From contig NZ_FNCO01000012.1 of the NCBI RefSeq assembly GCF_900100795.1, forward strand, positions 62,001 to 126,000: a stretch of DNA of 64,000 nt. The letters are read 5' to 3'. Origin of the DNA: Pseudomonas abietaniphila (GTDB taxonomy: Bacteria > Pseudomonadota > Gammaproteobacteria > Pseudomonadales > Pseudomonadaceae). Positions 8,323 through 17,129 of the stretch are shown piece after piece. The position numbers and the translations under genes were made by a program. The first letter of the stretch is position 1, and the number at the start of each line of letters is the position of its first letter. The notes under the pieces are model-generated. The model was given only the letters and a program-made list of their open reading frames with translations. It ran no database searches and was not told where the DNA came from.

Positions 8323-10758
8323 TCAGACCGCGGTCATGCTGCCGTCAGGGTGAAAGATCGTGGCTTGAGCGTCTCGCAGCGAGGTCTTCCAGGCTTTGAG
8401 CGGATTTCCTGTCGCACGCAGGCGCTCAAAATACGGAATGGCCTCCTTCGGGATATTCGACGAGTTGGCTGGATTTTGCAGATTGGCGAAGCCTTTCACG
8501 AACACCTTATGGGTGAAGCCCTGAACCGGGCGGCCCAGTTCCCTGGCGATCTCCAGCGCCGCACCGTTTTTTCCGCTCCAGCACGAGAGCAACACGAAGG
8601 TCTCATCGGCGCCGACCCCGAGCGCTTCGAGGCGGGGCGCGATGACGTCGCGTGCGATGTCGGCTGCACGCGCTACGTGGCCATCCGGGCCCATGAGCAA
8701 TGCGCGTTTGGGATCACCATGGGTGAGCAGGGCGACCCGGTTGGTGCCGTGATAGGTGTCGATGAAACCGACGTCCACCCCTCTGGACGTGTGCTGGGCC
8801 AGCAACTCACCATTGCCCAGGCGGCCGGGCTTCGGTGGCGTCCAGCCGTGCTTGATGTCCAGTGCTCTTTGTCGGGCACCCGCGTGTTTCAGGCTGCCCA
8901 GCTTCAGGCCTATCCCGGCGCCAGACAGGCCGGTGACCAGGGAAATCCCCCCCAGGATGCCGGACGCGGCACCATCCTGCCCGGTCGCCTCAAGCACGGT
9001 GCTCGCCGCCCCCGTGGCCAGCGAGATGATATCCAGCGCCACGGCGGCAAGCGTTGCAATCTGCCCGGTGGTCAACAGGCCTGTCCCGGAACTGATCAAG
9101 ACACCCGCAGCGGGCAGGGCCGCTTGCAGACCGGGAATCAACGCCACCGCCGCCAGCGCAAGTCCTGCGCCGGCGAGGGCGTAATTCACCCAGCTGTGGC
9201 CATCCGGGTCGACGCGATTGACCGGATCGCCGGCACACCACGCGTAGGGGTTGATCCCGCCCTGGCCGAACGGGCTGTCGGTGTCCGGAGCCAGAAAGCA
9301 CATCAGCACTGGATCGTAAGGTCGATTTCCTCCCGGGACGTAAAGGCCCGACAACGGTTCGCGCTGCTCACCGGCGTAGCCGAACGCGGCGTGTTCGCTG
9401 TCGGCACCATGAGCGGTGTAGCGCCGCGCACGCACTGCGTTCTCAGCTTCCAGACGCACGCTGCCCTGCGCGTCGGTGCCGATCAGCAGGGTCTGGCGAA
9501 CGCCGTCGGTGACCTTGTTCAAGGCGAACAAGGCGTTCAGGTCGCCGATCAACTGCACACTGTCATTGCCGGTTTGCTGATGAGTGAGTTGATCCGCGCT
9601 GAAAAAATCACGCGTCAGAACACCGTTCACTTCGCGGTCGGTGAGCTGTCCGCTGGGGTCGTAGCGGTACGTGCACGTCCCCGCCGGTGTGCGGACTTGC
9701 GTGAGTCGGCCCTGGGTATTCCAGCTGAAATGACGGCCCAGGCTGTCGCTGATGACCCGGCCGCAGGCGTCATAGTCAAGCGTGATTTCCGGTGGCCAGG
9801 AGGCGTGGGTGTGGGTGATGCGCACCAGTCGAACAGGGTCGTCGTCGGCGTAGCTGAAGCGGGCTTCGTCCCGACTCCCGTCGGCAAACAGACTCACCAC
9901 CGTTTCATGGCCGTTAAATGCGTTGAAGGTGAACGCCTGTTCGACGATGAGGTTGCCAAACGGATCCTCTGCGGCGGCCTGGTGGTCGGCCGTGCACCGT
10001 ACCAGCCTGTCGCGTGCATCGTATTCGAAGCGTTGTTCGCTTTGCGCATCGCCGTCGGTCCAGCGTCGGGAGATGATCTGATCCAGAGCGCAATAGCCTG
10101 ACGTCTGGGTGATCGTCCTGATGGCAGGAGGGTGTCCTTCTTCGGTTTGCGTGAAGGTGAACGTGCGTGTGTGCTCGCGTCCAAGTGCGTCGTACTCAAT
10201 CGAGGTGATGAGGGTACGGCGGTTTTCAGGGTCGCTGACGTGGACGGTCAATGGCCGCGACAGGGCGTCATAGGTGTAGGTGGTTTCCAGTTCCCCGACG
10301 CGTGTGGTCTGCACCCGACCCGCCGAGTCGAACTGACGCTGGTGAGCAATGCCCTGAGCATCTTCAAAGCCCTGCAGCAGGCCGCCGAACGAATAGAGCC
10401 AGCGGGTCGTGTGGGTCTGCCCGTCGACGGTCCACTGGTCTTGCGCCGGTTGGCCGGTGGCGCTGAAGGCGAAGGCTTGATGACCCTGTTCACCGCTAAC
10501 GGCGCTGGGATGACCGAATGCCGGGTGGCGGGATATCTGTATCGCGGCTTCGCCATCGGGGGTGACGCTCATCAGATGATTATTGAGGGCCTTCTCGTAG
10601 GTGAATGCGATGTCGTTGTCGTCGGCCAGGGTCGTGGAAGAGGGCGGAAGCTGGTCGTTGCGGTAATGAAACAGGGTGGTGTGCCCACCCACTTCAACAG
10701 ACAGCTGGCGACCCAGACCGTCGAAGGTCTGACGGCCGATGATGATGGGCGTGTTCAT
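8323..10758 (-). CDS. RHS protein C-terminal half with RHS core and variable toxin-like domain
   Basis: An 811-residue protein. The ATG at 10756-10758 has AAGGAT upstream; the frame is also open back to the stop of the preceding RHS gene. Residues 1-515 are YD/RHS repeats (for example RFEYDARDRLVR, DYDACGRVISD) closed by the RHS core (GGINPYAWCAGDPVN, then DPDG), where related Tc/Rhs proteins cut themselves with aspartates. A hydrophobic stretch, about 520-590, follows. The tail, about 600-811, is variable. It contains VALLTHGD with His680 and LLSCWSGKNG with Cys726, an order and spacing like the His-Cys dyad of caspase-like (clan CD) peptidases; an Stv-like domain is another possibility. No immunity-type gene lies downstream in the 221 bases to fumarase. 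The enzyme assignment is inference only. Confidence 0.85.
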   Translation of the reverse strand: MNTPIIIGRQTFDGLGRQLSVEVGGHTTLFHYRNDQLPPSSTTLADDNDIAFTYEKALNNHLMSVTPDGEAAIQISRHPAFGHPSAVSGEQGHQAFAFSATGQPAQDQWTVDGQTHTTRWLYSFGGLLQGFEDAQGIAHQRQFDSAGRVQTTRVGELETTYTYDALSRPLTVHVSDPENRRTLITSIEYDALGREHTRTFTFTQTEEGHPPAIRTITQTSGYCALDQIISRRWTDGDAQSEQRFEYDARDRLVRCTADHQAAAEDPFGNLIVEQAFTFNAFNGHETVVSLFADGSRDEARFSYADDDPVRLVRITHTHASWPPEITLDYDACGRVISDSLGRHFSWNTQGRLTQVRTPAGTCTYRYDPSGQLTDREVNGVLTRDFFSADQLTHQQTGNDSVQLIGDLNALFALNKVTDGVRQTLLIGTDAQGSVRLEAENAVRARRYTAHGADSEHAAFGYAGEQREPLSGLYVPGGNRPYDPVLMCFLAPDTDSPFGQGGINPYAWCAGDPVNRVDPDGHSWVNYALAGAGLALAAVALIPGLQAALPAAGVLISSGTGLLTTGQIATLAAVALDIISLATGAASTVLEATGQDGAASGILGGISLVTGLSGAGIGLKLGSLKHAGARQRALDIKHGWTPPKPGRLGNGELLAQHTSRGVDVGFIDTYHGTNRVALLTHGDPKRALLMGPDGHVARAADIARDVIAPRLEALGVGADETFVLLSCWSGKNGAALEIARELGRPVQGFTHKVFVKGFANLQNPANSSNIPKEAIPYFERLRATGNPLKAWKTSLRDAQATIFHPDGSMTAV

Positions 10759-10785
10759 GTTTTCGATCCTTCGAAATGTGCAGTT

Positions 10786-10823
10786 CACCGGGAAGTGTGG
10801 TGTGCGTTGCCGTTTTCCCGGTG
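10786..10823 (-). other. intercistronic hairpin between the two RHS halves
   Basis: CACCGGGAA (10786-10794) is the exact reverse complement of TTCCCGGTG (10815-10823), with a 20-base loop. It lies between the TAA of the first RHS gene and the ribosome binding site of the second. There is no U-tract, so it is not a classical terminator. It may modulate translation or mRNA stability. Confidence 0.5.
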
Positions 10824-10851
10824 AGTGTCGTAAATGCTCCAATGCCGCTGC

Positions 10852-13488
10852 TTATGACGGTTCAGTCACGGTCGGTGGCGTCACGGCGACGGTGTCAGGG
10901 TGGTTGTCGTCGCTGTGTAAGGCGTAGGTCCAGCTCACCACCGTGTTGTCTGCCAGCCGCTGTTCGACGGTTCGCCCGTAGGCATCGAGCTGGACAGCCG
11001 TGACGCGGTCAGCCTGGCCGGGGACTTTGATTGTGGTCGCGGTGACGCGGTCCAGTCCGTCGCGTTGCCATTCTCTGGCACGGATCAAGAGGCCATCGGT
11101 GTCATACAGGTGTTCGCTGACAGGGCTGCCCGCCGCGTTATGGCGGGTCAGTGTGTGCGGACCCTTGAGCGTCCCGTTCTGTTGCCATCGCTTGACGGTG
11201 AGGATGATCGGGTCGTGCTCGTTGTATGTTTCCACGCCATCGGGTGTGATGCTCCGGTGTACATTGCCCCAGTCGTCGTAGAACGTTGTCGTCGTGAGGC
11301 TGAGTGCCGTCACTGCGGCAGGATCCTGAGGGTCGCGCAGCCAGTCCTGTTGGGTCTCGCTGACCGTTCGGCCTTCAGCGTCGAAGACAGTGCTGGCAAT
11401 CTCACGAAACACGTCAGGGGCGTGGTCGATGTCTTCGAGTTCCACCCGCACGGTACGACCCTCGCCATCGAGCCATTGTCGACGCCGTTGGCCGGTCGAA
11501 TGGCGATGCTCGATCATCACCGGGTTCTCGTTCCCGGACCTGTGCTCAAGCGCTGCCAGGTCGTTCACGCAATAGGTCGAGGTGCGGCGGGCTTCATAGC
11601 GGCTGTCATCGGCTGTGACCGCCAGCGTGACACGGCCGAGGGCGTCGTAGGCGTAGCGGGAGACAACCCCGGCGTGATTGCGCTCGCGGGTCAGACGGCC
11701 TGTGCTCAGCGCCCGCGCACTGCTTTGCGTGGCGCGCACCCGGTCGGTTTGCTCGAACCCGGTTAGGGTGACATGGGTGCTCAGTTCGTCCTCTGTCAGC
11801 GCGTAGCGATACTCAGTGGTGGTGGCTTTGCCATTGAGCGTGGTGACCTTTTTTTCAAGACGGGCATAGTGAGGGCCATCGTCAGTGATGTAGGTCTGTG
11901 TGGTGGTTTCAAGCAGGCGACCCTCGATTTCTTCCCGCGCCGTCTCGCGGTCCACCACGACAAACGCAGGTCCGCCCGTAAGCTTCGACGCCAGCGATGC
12001 GTAGCGGTACGTGGTCGAGATGACAGGCGCGCCGCCGTAGGTGCCGTCATTCAGGCGGGCCGGTATGACGGTCTTTTTCTTCAGGTGCCTGACCATGCCC
12101 AGAGAATTGGGCGGACACCCCTCGGTTTCCTCGATATCTGCGACACCTTCGGCAGGGTAGTACTCGCTGTGCTCCTCTAAGCCGAGAGGCGAGCGGGTGA
12201 ACACGACGTTGCCGAATGCGTCGTAGCGATACTCGGTTTCTTCACGGCGTTGCAGGCCGGCGTTCGAGTGGTCGATGTAGGTCACGGTCTGTTTATGCGG
12301 AAGCTGGCACCACGCGGGCTGGTCCTCCCAGTCGGTGTCAGGTGCGATGCCGAACGTGGTCGTGGTGCGCAACTCGCAATGGCCTCGGCGGGTGACTTCG
12401 CTCGTGAGCAAGTGAAAGCGGTTCCAGGTGCGGGTGATGGTCGAGAGCGTTCTGCCGTAAGGATCGGTCTGGGTTTCGGTGACCTGATAATCGTAATCCT
12501 GCTCGACCTGGTACAGGTTGTCGCGTCCTTGCTGCCAGTCGAATGCCTGATCGCTGCCAAAACCCAGGAAGTTGTGCACGCCGGACCACTCATACGTGCG
12601 GGTCAGCTCGCGGGTCGTTTCGCCCGCCGAGTGGGTCCACTGCAACACCCGTGGCAATACCCGCAAGGGCGCCCCCTCGGGGAGTTGGTGGCCTTCTTCG
12701 CCCGTCGCCCAGATCACGGAATCGAACGCTCCCAACGGGCTCGTGAGTGTGCTCGGCAGCAGGAGATGGTTGTCCGGGTCGAGCGCATGGTGCTCATAGA
12801 GGATGCTGAAGGGCGTATCGATGCCGGGCAGGTAAACTTCGGTCAATGCATCGTTGACCAGCCGCAGGCGTACGCTCTCTTCTGCGCGCCCGGGAACAGT
12901 GAACGCGACCTCACCGTCATCCGCCCTCTGCACGTGCAGCAAGGTGCGCGTTTCGTCGCTGATCCGTTCGAGGATGAAGTCGTCGTTGCCGTAGGGCGAC
13001 CACTCGACGAACACGCGGTTACCTTCCTGGCTGCGCAATTCAGTGACCAGATAGCGGGCGCTTTCTGGCTGTCGGGTGAGGATTTCAGTCTGACCGTTTT
13101 TTTGATCCACCCGAATTACCGAATCGCTCTCGCAGACCACCCGCCTCGATTTGAGCTTGGCATCCAATAGCGTCAACTCGCTGCCCGGCATGAACGTGGC
13201 GTTGTCGAGGTCAACCGCGAAGTGCTCTCCCGACGAAAGCCGCAACGACGGTGCGTCCTGGTGCAGATTGAGTTCGCTCAAGTCCAGCGACCAGCCCAGC
13301 CCGAATCCTTTGTCACGTGTGGAACCCAGAACGCCGAAGGTGAGGGTAGGGGTGACCGATGGGCCGGCCAGGTGGTTGGCGGGAAGCAGGGGCAGTTGAA
13401 ACGCCAGGGTGAATTGCCCGGTGCGGGCATCGACTCCGGTCTTGATGCAGTCCATGAAATGGGTGGCTTGGGTATGAATACCGGACAT
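10852..13488 (-). CDS. RHS protein N-terminal half (RHS-repeat shell protein)
   Basis: An 878-residue protein starting at the ATG 13486-13488 (GAGAA upstream). The N-terminus (GVDARTGQFTLAFQLP, then FGLGWSLDLS) is that of the large single-chain Pseudomonas RHS proteins often annotated as sugar-binding proteins. YD repeats follow (EYRYDAFGNVVFTR, RYAYDALGRVTLAV). It lacks the RHS core and any variable tail and ends at VVSWTYALHSDD plus a short proline/threonine-rich stretch. In one-chain homologues, as I recall them, this point runs straight into the sequence that opens the next gene (QTFDGLGR). The pair therefore looks like one RHS protein divided at a fixed point, comparable to TcB plus TcC. 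The next gene is in the same frame after a single TAA. Confidence 0.85.
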   Translation of the reverse strand: MSGIHTQATHFMDCIKTGVDARTGQFTLAFQLPLLPANHLAGPSVTPTLTFGVLGSTRDKGFGLGWSLDLSELNLHQDAPSLRLSSGEHFAVDLDNATFMPGSELTLLDAKLKSRRVVCESDSVIRVDQKNGQTEILTRQPESARYLVTELRSQEGNRVFVEWSPYGNDDFILERISDETRTLLHVQRADDGEVAFTVPGRAEESVRLRLVNDALTEVYLPGIDTPFSILYEHHALDPDNHLLLPSTLTSPLGAFDSVIWATGEEGHQLPEGAPLRVLPRVLQWTHSAGETTRELTRTYEWSGVHNFLGFGSDQAFDWQQGRDNLYQVEQDYDYQVTETQTDPYGRTLSTITRTWNRFHLLTSEVTRRGHCELRTTTTFGIAPDTDWEDQPAWCQLPHKQTVTYIDHSNAGLQRREETEYRYDAFGNVVFTRSPLGLEEHSEYYPAEGVADIEETEGCPPNSLGMVRHLKKKTVIPARLNDGTYGGAPVISTTYRYASLASKLTGGPAFVVVDRETAREEIEGRLLETTTQTYITDDGPHYARLEKKVTTLNGKATTTEYRYALTEDELSTHVTLTGFEQTDRVRATQSSARALSTGRLTRERNHAGVVSRYAYDALGRVTLAVTADDSRYEARRTSTYCVNDLAALEHRSGNENPVMIEHRHSTGQRRRQWLDGEGRTVRVELEDIDHAPDVFREIASTVFDAEGRTVSETQQDWLRDPQDPAAVTALSLTTTTFYDDWGNVHRSITPDGVETYNEHDPIILTVKRWQQNGTLKGPHTLTRHNAAGSPVSEHLYDTDGLLIRAREWQRDGLDRVTATTIKVPGQADRVTAVQLDAYGRTVEQRLADNTVVSWTYALHSDDNHPDTVAVTPPTVTEPS

Positions 13489-13526
13489 GTGAGTTCTCTT
13501 TGTCGGTGCGCCAGGTGGCGAGTGAG

Positions 13527-13555
13527 CGCACCCTGTCGTCTGTCGACAGGGTGCG
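13527..13555 (-). other. perfect 12-bp intercistronic hairpin upstream of the RHS genes
   Basis: CGCACCCTGTCG (13527-13538) pairs perfectly with CGACAGGGTGCG (13544-13555) around a 5-base loop. It sits in the 86-base gap between the 336-residue gene and the RHS N-terminal gene. No T-run follows on the minus strand, so an mRNA-processing or attenuation role is more likely than simple termination. Confidence 0.55.
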
Positions 13556-13574
13556 GCGGAACAGCCTCGAGCCG

Positions 13575-14585
13575 TTAATGGCGCATCTTGAAGTTCAGTT
13601 CATTGCCCGCGTTTTCCTGGGTCATCTGAATGCCGTATTCGTTACCGTACTGGTCAATCACGCCCCAACGGCTCGGTCCGAAAAAGGTCCGGGTGTACCG
13701 GGCGAATTCACTCCCGTAGCCAATCAACTCCAGGCGAATGAAATTCATGGCGCCTTCCCGGGTGTTCACTGCAACGGAGGCGTCATGGGAATTGAAATGT
13801 CCAGGTTTGCCAGGCTTGAAGGCGAAATGGAAATGCTCTTCGTAGATACGTGCCGGCCAGACTCCGTCGAAAACACGGTACCAAGGGGAGACATCCAGGG
13901 CGTCGTTGTAATAGGACTCATCGGCGTTGGGGCCGTAGGGAATGGCATCGACAATCTTGAAATGTCGATTGGCGAATTCCAGGTAATACAGGTCAATGTC
14001 TACGTCTGTATCCCCGGACTTGCCTTCGTATTCGTGAACGCGCTCAAGGGTGAAGTCCGACCGCTTCTTGTGGGGAGAGGCGACGGTTTCTATTTCAGCG
14101 TGTGAGTTGAAAATCGAGGTGCTGGTGGCGTATTCAACGCCTTCTTCCTTGGTGATCGCGGCGTAAATCTTGTATCGCTCACCTGCCGGAGCCAGTGAAG
14201 AAATGTAGAAGGAGCGGGCGCGCGAACTGGATTCGATCAGGTTCACCGGAGCGGAGCCGGAAGCGGCGTAATACTCGAATCTTGGGTCTTTAACCGTCGA
14301 GACGCGGAACAGGTCCTCCGGTAGAACGGGGTTCTGCGCGGCCCACTCAGGATCGTACGCCCCACGGCCAAATCCGGCGCCCAGGTCGCGGTATTGCCCA
14401 TCGTCCGAGATCAGGAAGAGCCAGAGGCTATTGAGTTGTTCATCGCTGATTTCCTGGCCTTTGGCGGGTGTCAGGCTCACTGTGACTTTTATTTGTTGAT
14501 TGCCGTTGCTATAGAGTCTGTTCGAATTGGAAGTGACCTCGATTTTGAACTTGCTCAGCCATTGAGCGTCGTTTCTTAACTGCAT
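13575..14585 (-). CDS. hypothetical protein, first gene of the RHS operon
   Basis: A 336-residue protein with no family function that I can name. The ATG (14583-14585) has a weak GGACGG upstream. The N-terminal ~100 residues look like an immunoglobulin-type beta sandwich (FKIEVTSNSNRLYSNG, then QIKVTVSLTP). The rest is rich in aromatic and charged residues, without signal peptide, membrane segment or cysteine-rich motif. I recall similar proteins encoded just upstream of large RHS genes in other pseudomonads, which suggests a role as accessory or carrier for the RHS product. It lies 86 bases before the RHS N-terminal gene, with a perfect hairpin between, and is probably cotranscribed. Base composition is less GC-rich than the flanking core genes, consistent with acquired DNA. 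Confidence 0.75.
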   Translation of the reverse strand: MQLRNDAQWLSKFKIEVTSNSNRLYSNGNQQIKVTVSLTPAKGQEISDEQLNSLWLFLISDDGQYRDLGAGFGRGAYDPEWAAQNPVLPEDLFRVSTVKDPRFEYYAASGSAPVNLIESSSRARSFYISSLAPAGERYKIYAAITKEEGVEYATSTSIFNSHAEIETVASPHKKRSDFTLERVHEYEGKSGDTDVDIDLYYLEFANRHFKIVDAIPYGPNADESYYNDALDVSPWYRVFDGVWPARIYEEHFHFAFKPGKPGHFNSHDASVAVNTREGAMNFIRLELIGYGSEFARYTRTFFGPSRWGVIDQYGNEYGIQMTQENAGNELNFKMRH

Positions 14586-14904
14586 GTTTTAACCGTCCGT
14601 GGTTGTGTGAGAGCCTCAGGTTACCGATTCCAACCGTTTGAGTTGATATACATAGTTATGGTGTTCAAGCAGGGTTGATGAACAGGGTTCATCAGGCCTT
14701 GGCACCGGAGCTTGAAGCCGATCGACATTCAACGCGTCCGATACCCACGTTTGAATGGCACGACCGTCGCCTCGACAGACGCGTTGGCGAAACGCCCCGT
14801 TTCCTCTACATTGCAACCTTCCCGGATGAATGAAGCGACCGCTGCCCCTTCGGCCAGCGGTGGGATCCAGGCCCCAGCGGCCGGACAGGACGAACCCTCA
14901 CACG
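14586..14904. other. gene-free stretch upstream of the RHS operon and the cyclase gene
   Basis: The 319 bases between two divergent genes must hold both promoters. An AT-rich tract at 14640-14665 is the likely promoter zone of the RHS operon, but no box pair with good spacing is convincing. Small open frames here show no family pattern and were left out. Confidence 0.4.
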
Positions 14905-16026
14905 ATGACAACCCAGCCTCCTATAGATGGATCTATCCAGCGCTTGCGACTCAAGCGTTTTGCCCTGGCTGCCGGCACCTACGTGTTGCTGATCGCGCTG
15001 ATGTGGGTGGCGTTCTGCGCCGGTTATTACCACGCGACGTTCTTTGGTGTGTGGCTGACCAGCGTGGCCGTGCTGCTCTCGCAGGGCGCGCTGAGCCTGG
15101 TGTTTTTTGGCGGGCTCAACAACCGGTTCAAAGACCCCAGCCTGACCGAATTCCAGGTGCTGATGGGCCTCGGCTGGGAAACGTTTCTGTTGGCCCATCT
15201 GGATTCCGCACGTGGCACCTTCCTGGTGCTGTATGTGTTGGTGTTGCTTTTCGGCCTGTTTCATCTTACGCCCAAAGTGTTCACACGCTGCGCCGTGCTT
15301 GCCTTGCTGGGGTTTACCGGGATCAACCTGTGGGATGCCTTTAGCGGCCAGTTGAATGACCCGGGCCTGGCCGCGCTCCAGACGTGCTCGTTGTTTATCG
15401 TGCTGGGCTGGTTGTGCATGTATGCGGGGTTCGTGCAACGCTCGCGGCAGCGCATGCATCAGCGTCGGATCACCTTGCAGGCGCATCAGGAAACCTTGCG
15501 CGGCATGATGTTTCAGCTTGAAGAGCTGGCGTCCACCGATGAGCTGACCAATCTGTACAATCGTCGGCATTTCTTGCGTCTGGCCACCCGTGAGCTTGAA
15601 ACCATGGATGGCAATTACACCGAAGGTCTTGCCCTGATCGACCTTGATCACTTCAAGCGGGTCAATGATCTGCTCGGACATGCCGCGGGCGATCGTGTGT
15701 TGCAGGTGTTCGCGGCAACCGCCAGCGACTGCCTGCGCTCGGACGACATTCTGGCGCGCTATGGTGGAGAGGAGTTCGTGTTGCTGATCCCGCGTTGTAC
15801 CCGTGCGCAACTGGTCGAATGCTGCGAACGCGTGCGTGAGGCCTTTGCAAACGTGACCATTCCCGATCTGCCGGGACTGGAGCTCAGCCTCTCGGTCGGC
15901 ATGACGCTGGTTGAGCGCGACGACGACATGGATCGCGCCTTGCAACGTGCCGACCACGCGTTATACCGGGCCAAACACCACGGCCGAAACTGCTGCCATG
16001 GTGCCTGGGATTACGCCGATGCCTGA
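14905..16026 (+). CDS. membrane-bound diguanylate cyclase (SadC-like)
   Basis: A 373-residue protein. The ATG at 14905 was chosen because the longer frame from 14830 adds only low-complexity sequence. Residues ~15-175 hold about six membrane segments (LAAGTYVLLIALMWVAFCAG and later helices). A short linker leads to a GGDEF domain, about 210-370, with GGEEF at 287-291 and an intact inhibitory I-site RSDD at 278-281. It should make cyclic di-GMP from two GTP and be product-inhibited. It stands between fumarase and a ferredoxin reductase, as sadC (PA4332) does in PAO1 as I recall, so it is probably the sadC orthologue; the symbol is left blank because length and sensor sequence could not be compared. 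It overlaps the next gene by 8 bases. Confidence 0.9.
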   Translation: MTTQPPIDGSIQRLRLKRFALAAGTYVLLIALMWVAFCAGYYHATFFGVWLTSVAVLLSQGALSLVFFGGLNNRFKDPSLTEFQVLMGLGWETFLLAHLDSARGTFLVLYVLVLLFGLFHLTPKVFTRCAVLALLGFTGINLWDAFSGQLNDPGLAALQTCSLFIVLGWLCMYAGFVQRSRQRMHQRRITLQAHQETLRGMMFQLEELASTDELTNLYNRRHFLRLATRELETMDGNYTEGLALIDLDHFKRVNDLLGHAAGDRVLQVFAATASDCLRSDDILARYGGEEFVLLIPRCTRAQLVECCERVREAFANVTIPDLPGLELSLSVGMTLVERDDDMDRALQRADHALYRAKHHGRNCCHGAWDYADA

Positions 16027-16948
16027 GTTGTGCGCAGGCGAACGGCAGTGGTCGGTCGCACCCGGTTCCAACCTTCTTGATGCCTTGAACAGCGCTGGCC
16101 TGTCGGTGCCTTACAGTTGCCGTGCGGGCAGTTGCCACGCGTGTCTGGTGCGTTGTATCGACGGTGAGCCGCTGGACGCCCTTCCCGAAGCTCTCGACGC
16201 CAGCAAACGCGAGCAAGGCTGGCGCCTGTCGTGTCAGTGCCGCGTGGTCGATGACCTGCGTGTCGAAATCTTCGACCCGTTGCGCGATGGGTTGCCTGCC
16301 AGCGTCAGCGGTTGTGACTGGGTCAGTCCATCGGTGTTGCGCCTGCGTCTTGAACCCGAGCGTCCACTGCGCTATCGCGCCGGGCAGCATCTGGTGCTGT
16401 GGACCGCGACCGGCATCGCGCGACCTTACTCGCTGGCGAGTCTGCCGGGCGAGGATGCGTTTCTCGAATTTCACATCGATTGTCGCAACCCTGGCGCCTT
16501 CGTCGACGTCGCGCGCACGCTGAATGTCGGGGACCCTATTCGATTGGGCGAGTTGCGCGGCGGAGCGTTGCATTACGATGCTGACTGGCAGGAGCGACCG
16601 CTGTGGCTGCTGGCGAGCGGCACTGGCCTCGGGCCGTTGTGGGGTGTGCTGCGCGAGGCGGTGCGTCAACAGCACCAAGGGCCGATCCGGGTGATGCACG
16701 TGGCGCGCGAACATTATTTCGCGGCTGAGTTACAGGCGCTGGCGGTCAATCATCCACACCTGCAGATCGACTTGATCGACGCAGCGGATGTTCAGGTGGC
16801 ACTTTCGGGTGTGCGCGTGGCCTCCCGGCAAACCGTTGCACTGGTGTGTGGCTCGCCAGTCACTGTCGAGGCTTTTTCCAAACGGCTGTACATCGCCGGA
16901 CTGCCTCGCAACCAACTGTTGGCGGATGTCTTCGTAGAAAAGGCCTGA
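16019..16948 (+). CDS. iron-sulfur flavin oxidoreductase (2Fe-2S ferredoxin plus reductase domain)
   Basis: A 309-residue protein. The ATG at 16019 overlaps the cyclase stop, implying translational coupling; in-frame ATGs further up lie inside the cyclase domain. The N-terminus is a plant-type 2Fe-2S ferredoxin with Cys34-x4-Cys39-x2-Cys42-x29-Cys72. An FAD-binding module follows at about 80-185 (RPYSLASLP binds flavin). The NAD(P)H module has LLASGTGLGPLWGVLREA and VALVCGSP. This domain order is that of class IB oxygenase reductases and related electron-transfer proteins. No oxygenase partner is encoded nearby, so the electron acceptor is unknown. From memory it corresponds to PA4331. Coupling with a cyclic di-GMP cyclase is conserved but unexplained. 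Confidence 0.88.
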   Translation: MPELCAGERQWSVAPGSNLLDALNSAGLSVPYSCRAGSCHACLVRCIDGEPLDALPEALDASKREQGWRLSCQCRVVDDLRVEIFDPLRDGLPASVSGCDWVSPSVLRLRLEPERPLRYRAGQHLVLWTATGIARPYSLASLPGEDAFLEFHIDCRNPGAFVDVARTLNVGDPIRLGELRGGALHYDADWQERPLWLLASGTGLGPLWGVLREAVRQQHQGPIRVMHVAREHYFAAELQALAVNHPHLQIDLIDAADVQVALSGVRVASRQTVALVCGSPVTVEAFSKRLYIAGLPRNQLLADVFVEKA

Positions 16949-16985
16949 TGAGCGCGACCGGGATCGCATTTGCAGGGTTTATTGC

Positions 16986-17018
16986 CGCTGCGCGCCCGGT
17001 CGCGGGCAAGCGCGTTCC
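16986..17018. repeat. REP-type palindromic repeat, copy 1
   Basis: The core CGCGGGCAAGCGCGTTCC (17001-17018) is preceded by a GC palindromic arm. It matches another copy at 62945-62962 in 17 of 18 bases, each just downstream of a gene. It resembles Pseudomonas REP elements. Confidence 0.6.
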
Positions 17019-17077
17019 AATAGGTTCGGTCGGATAAATCGGCGGTACGGTCAGATTTGCGGAACCGTCGCGCACAA

Positions 17078-17112
17078 AAAAGCCCCGGTCTCTCACGAGA
17101 ATCGGGGCTTTT
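17078..17112. terminator. bidirectional terminator between reductase and pyruvate kinase genes
   Basis: AAAAGCCCCG (17078-17087) is the exact reverse complement of CGGGGCTTTT (17103-17112). The loop is 15 bases. A/T tracts on both sides allow termination from both converging genes. Confidence 0.88.
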
Positions 17113-17129
17113 GCTATCGCTGCAGCGTC

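Noticed and set aside
8350..10101. Plus-strand open frame of 583 codons opposite the RHS C-terminal half
   Set aside because: Antisense shadow; the minus-strand RHS repeats and core are unmistakable.
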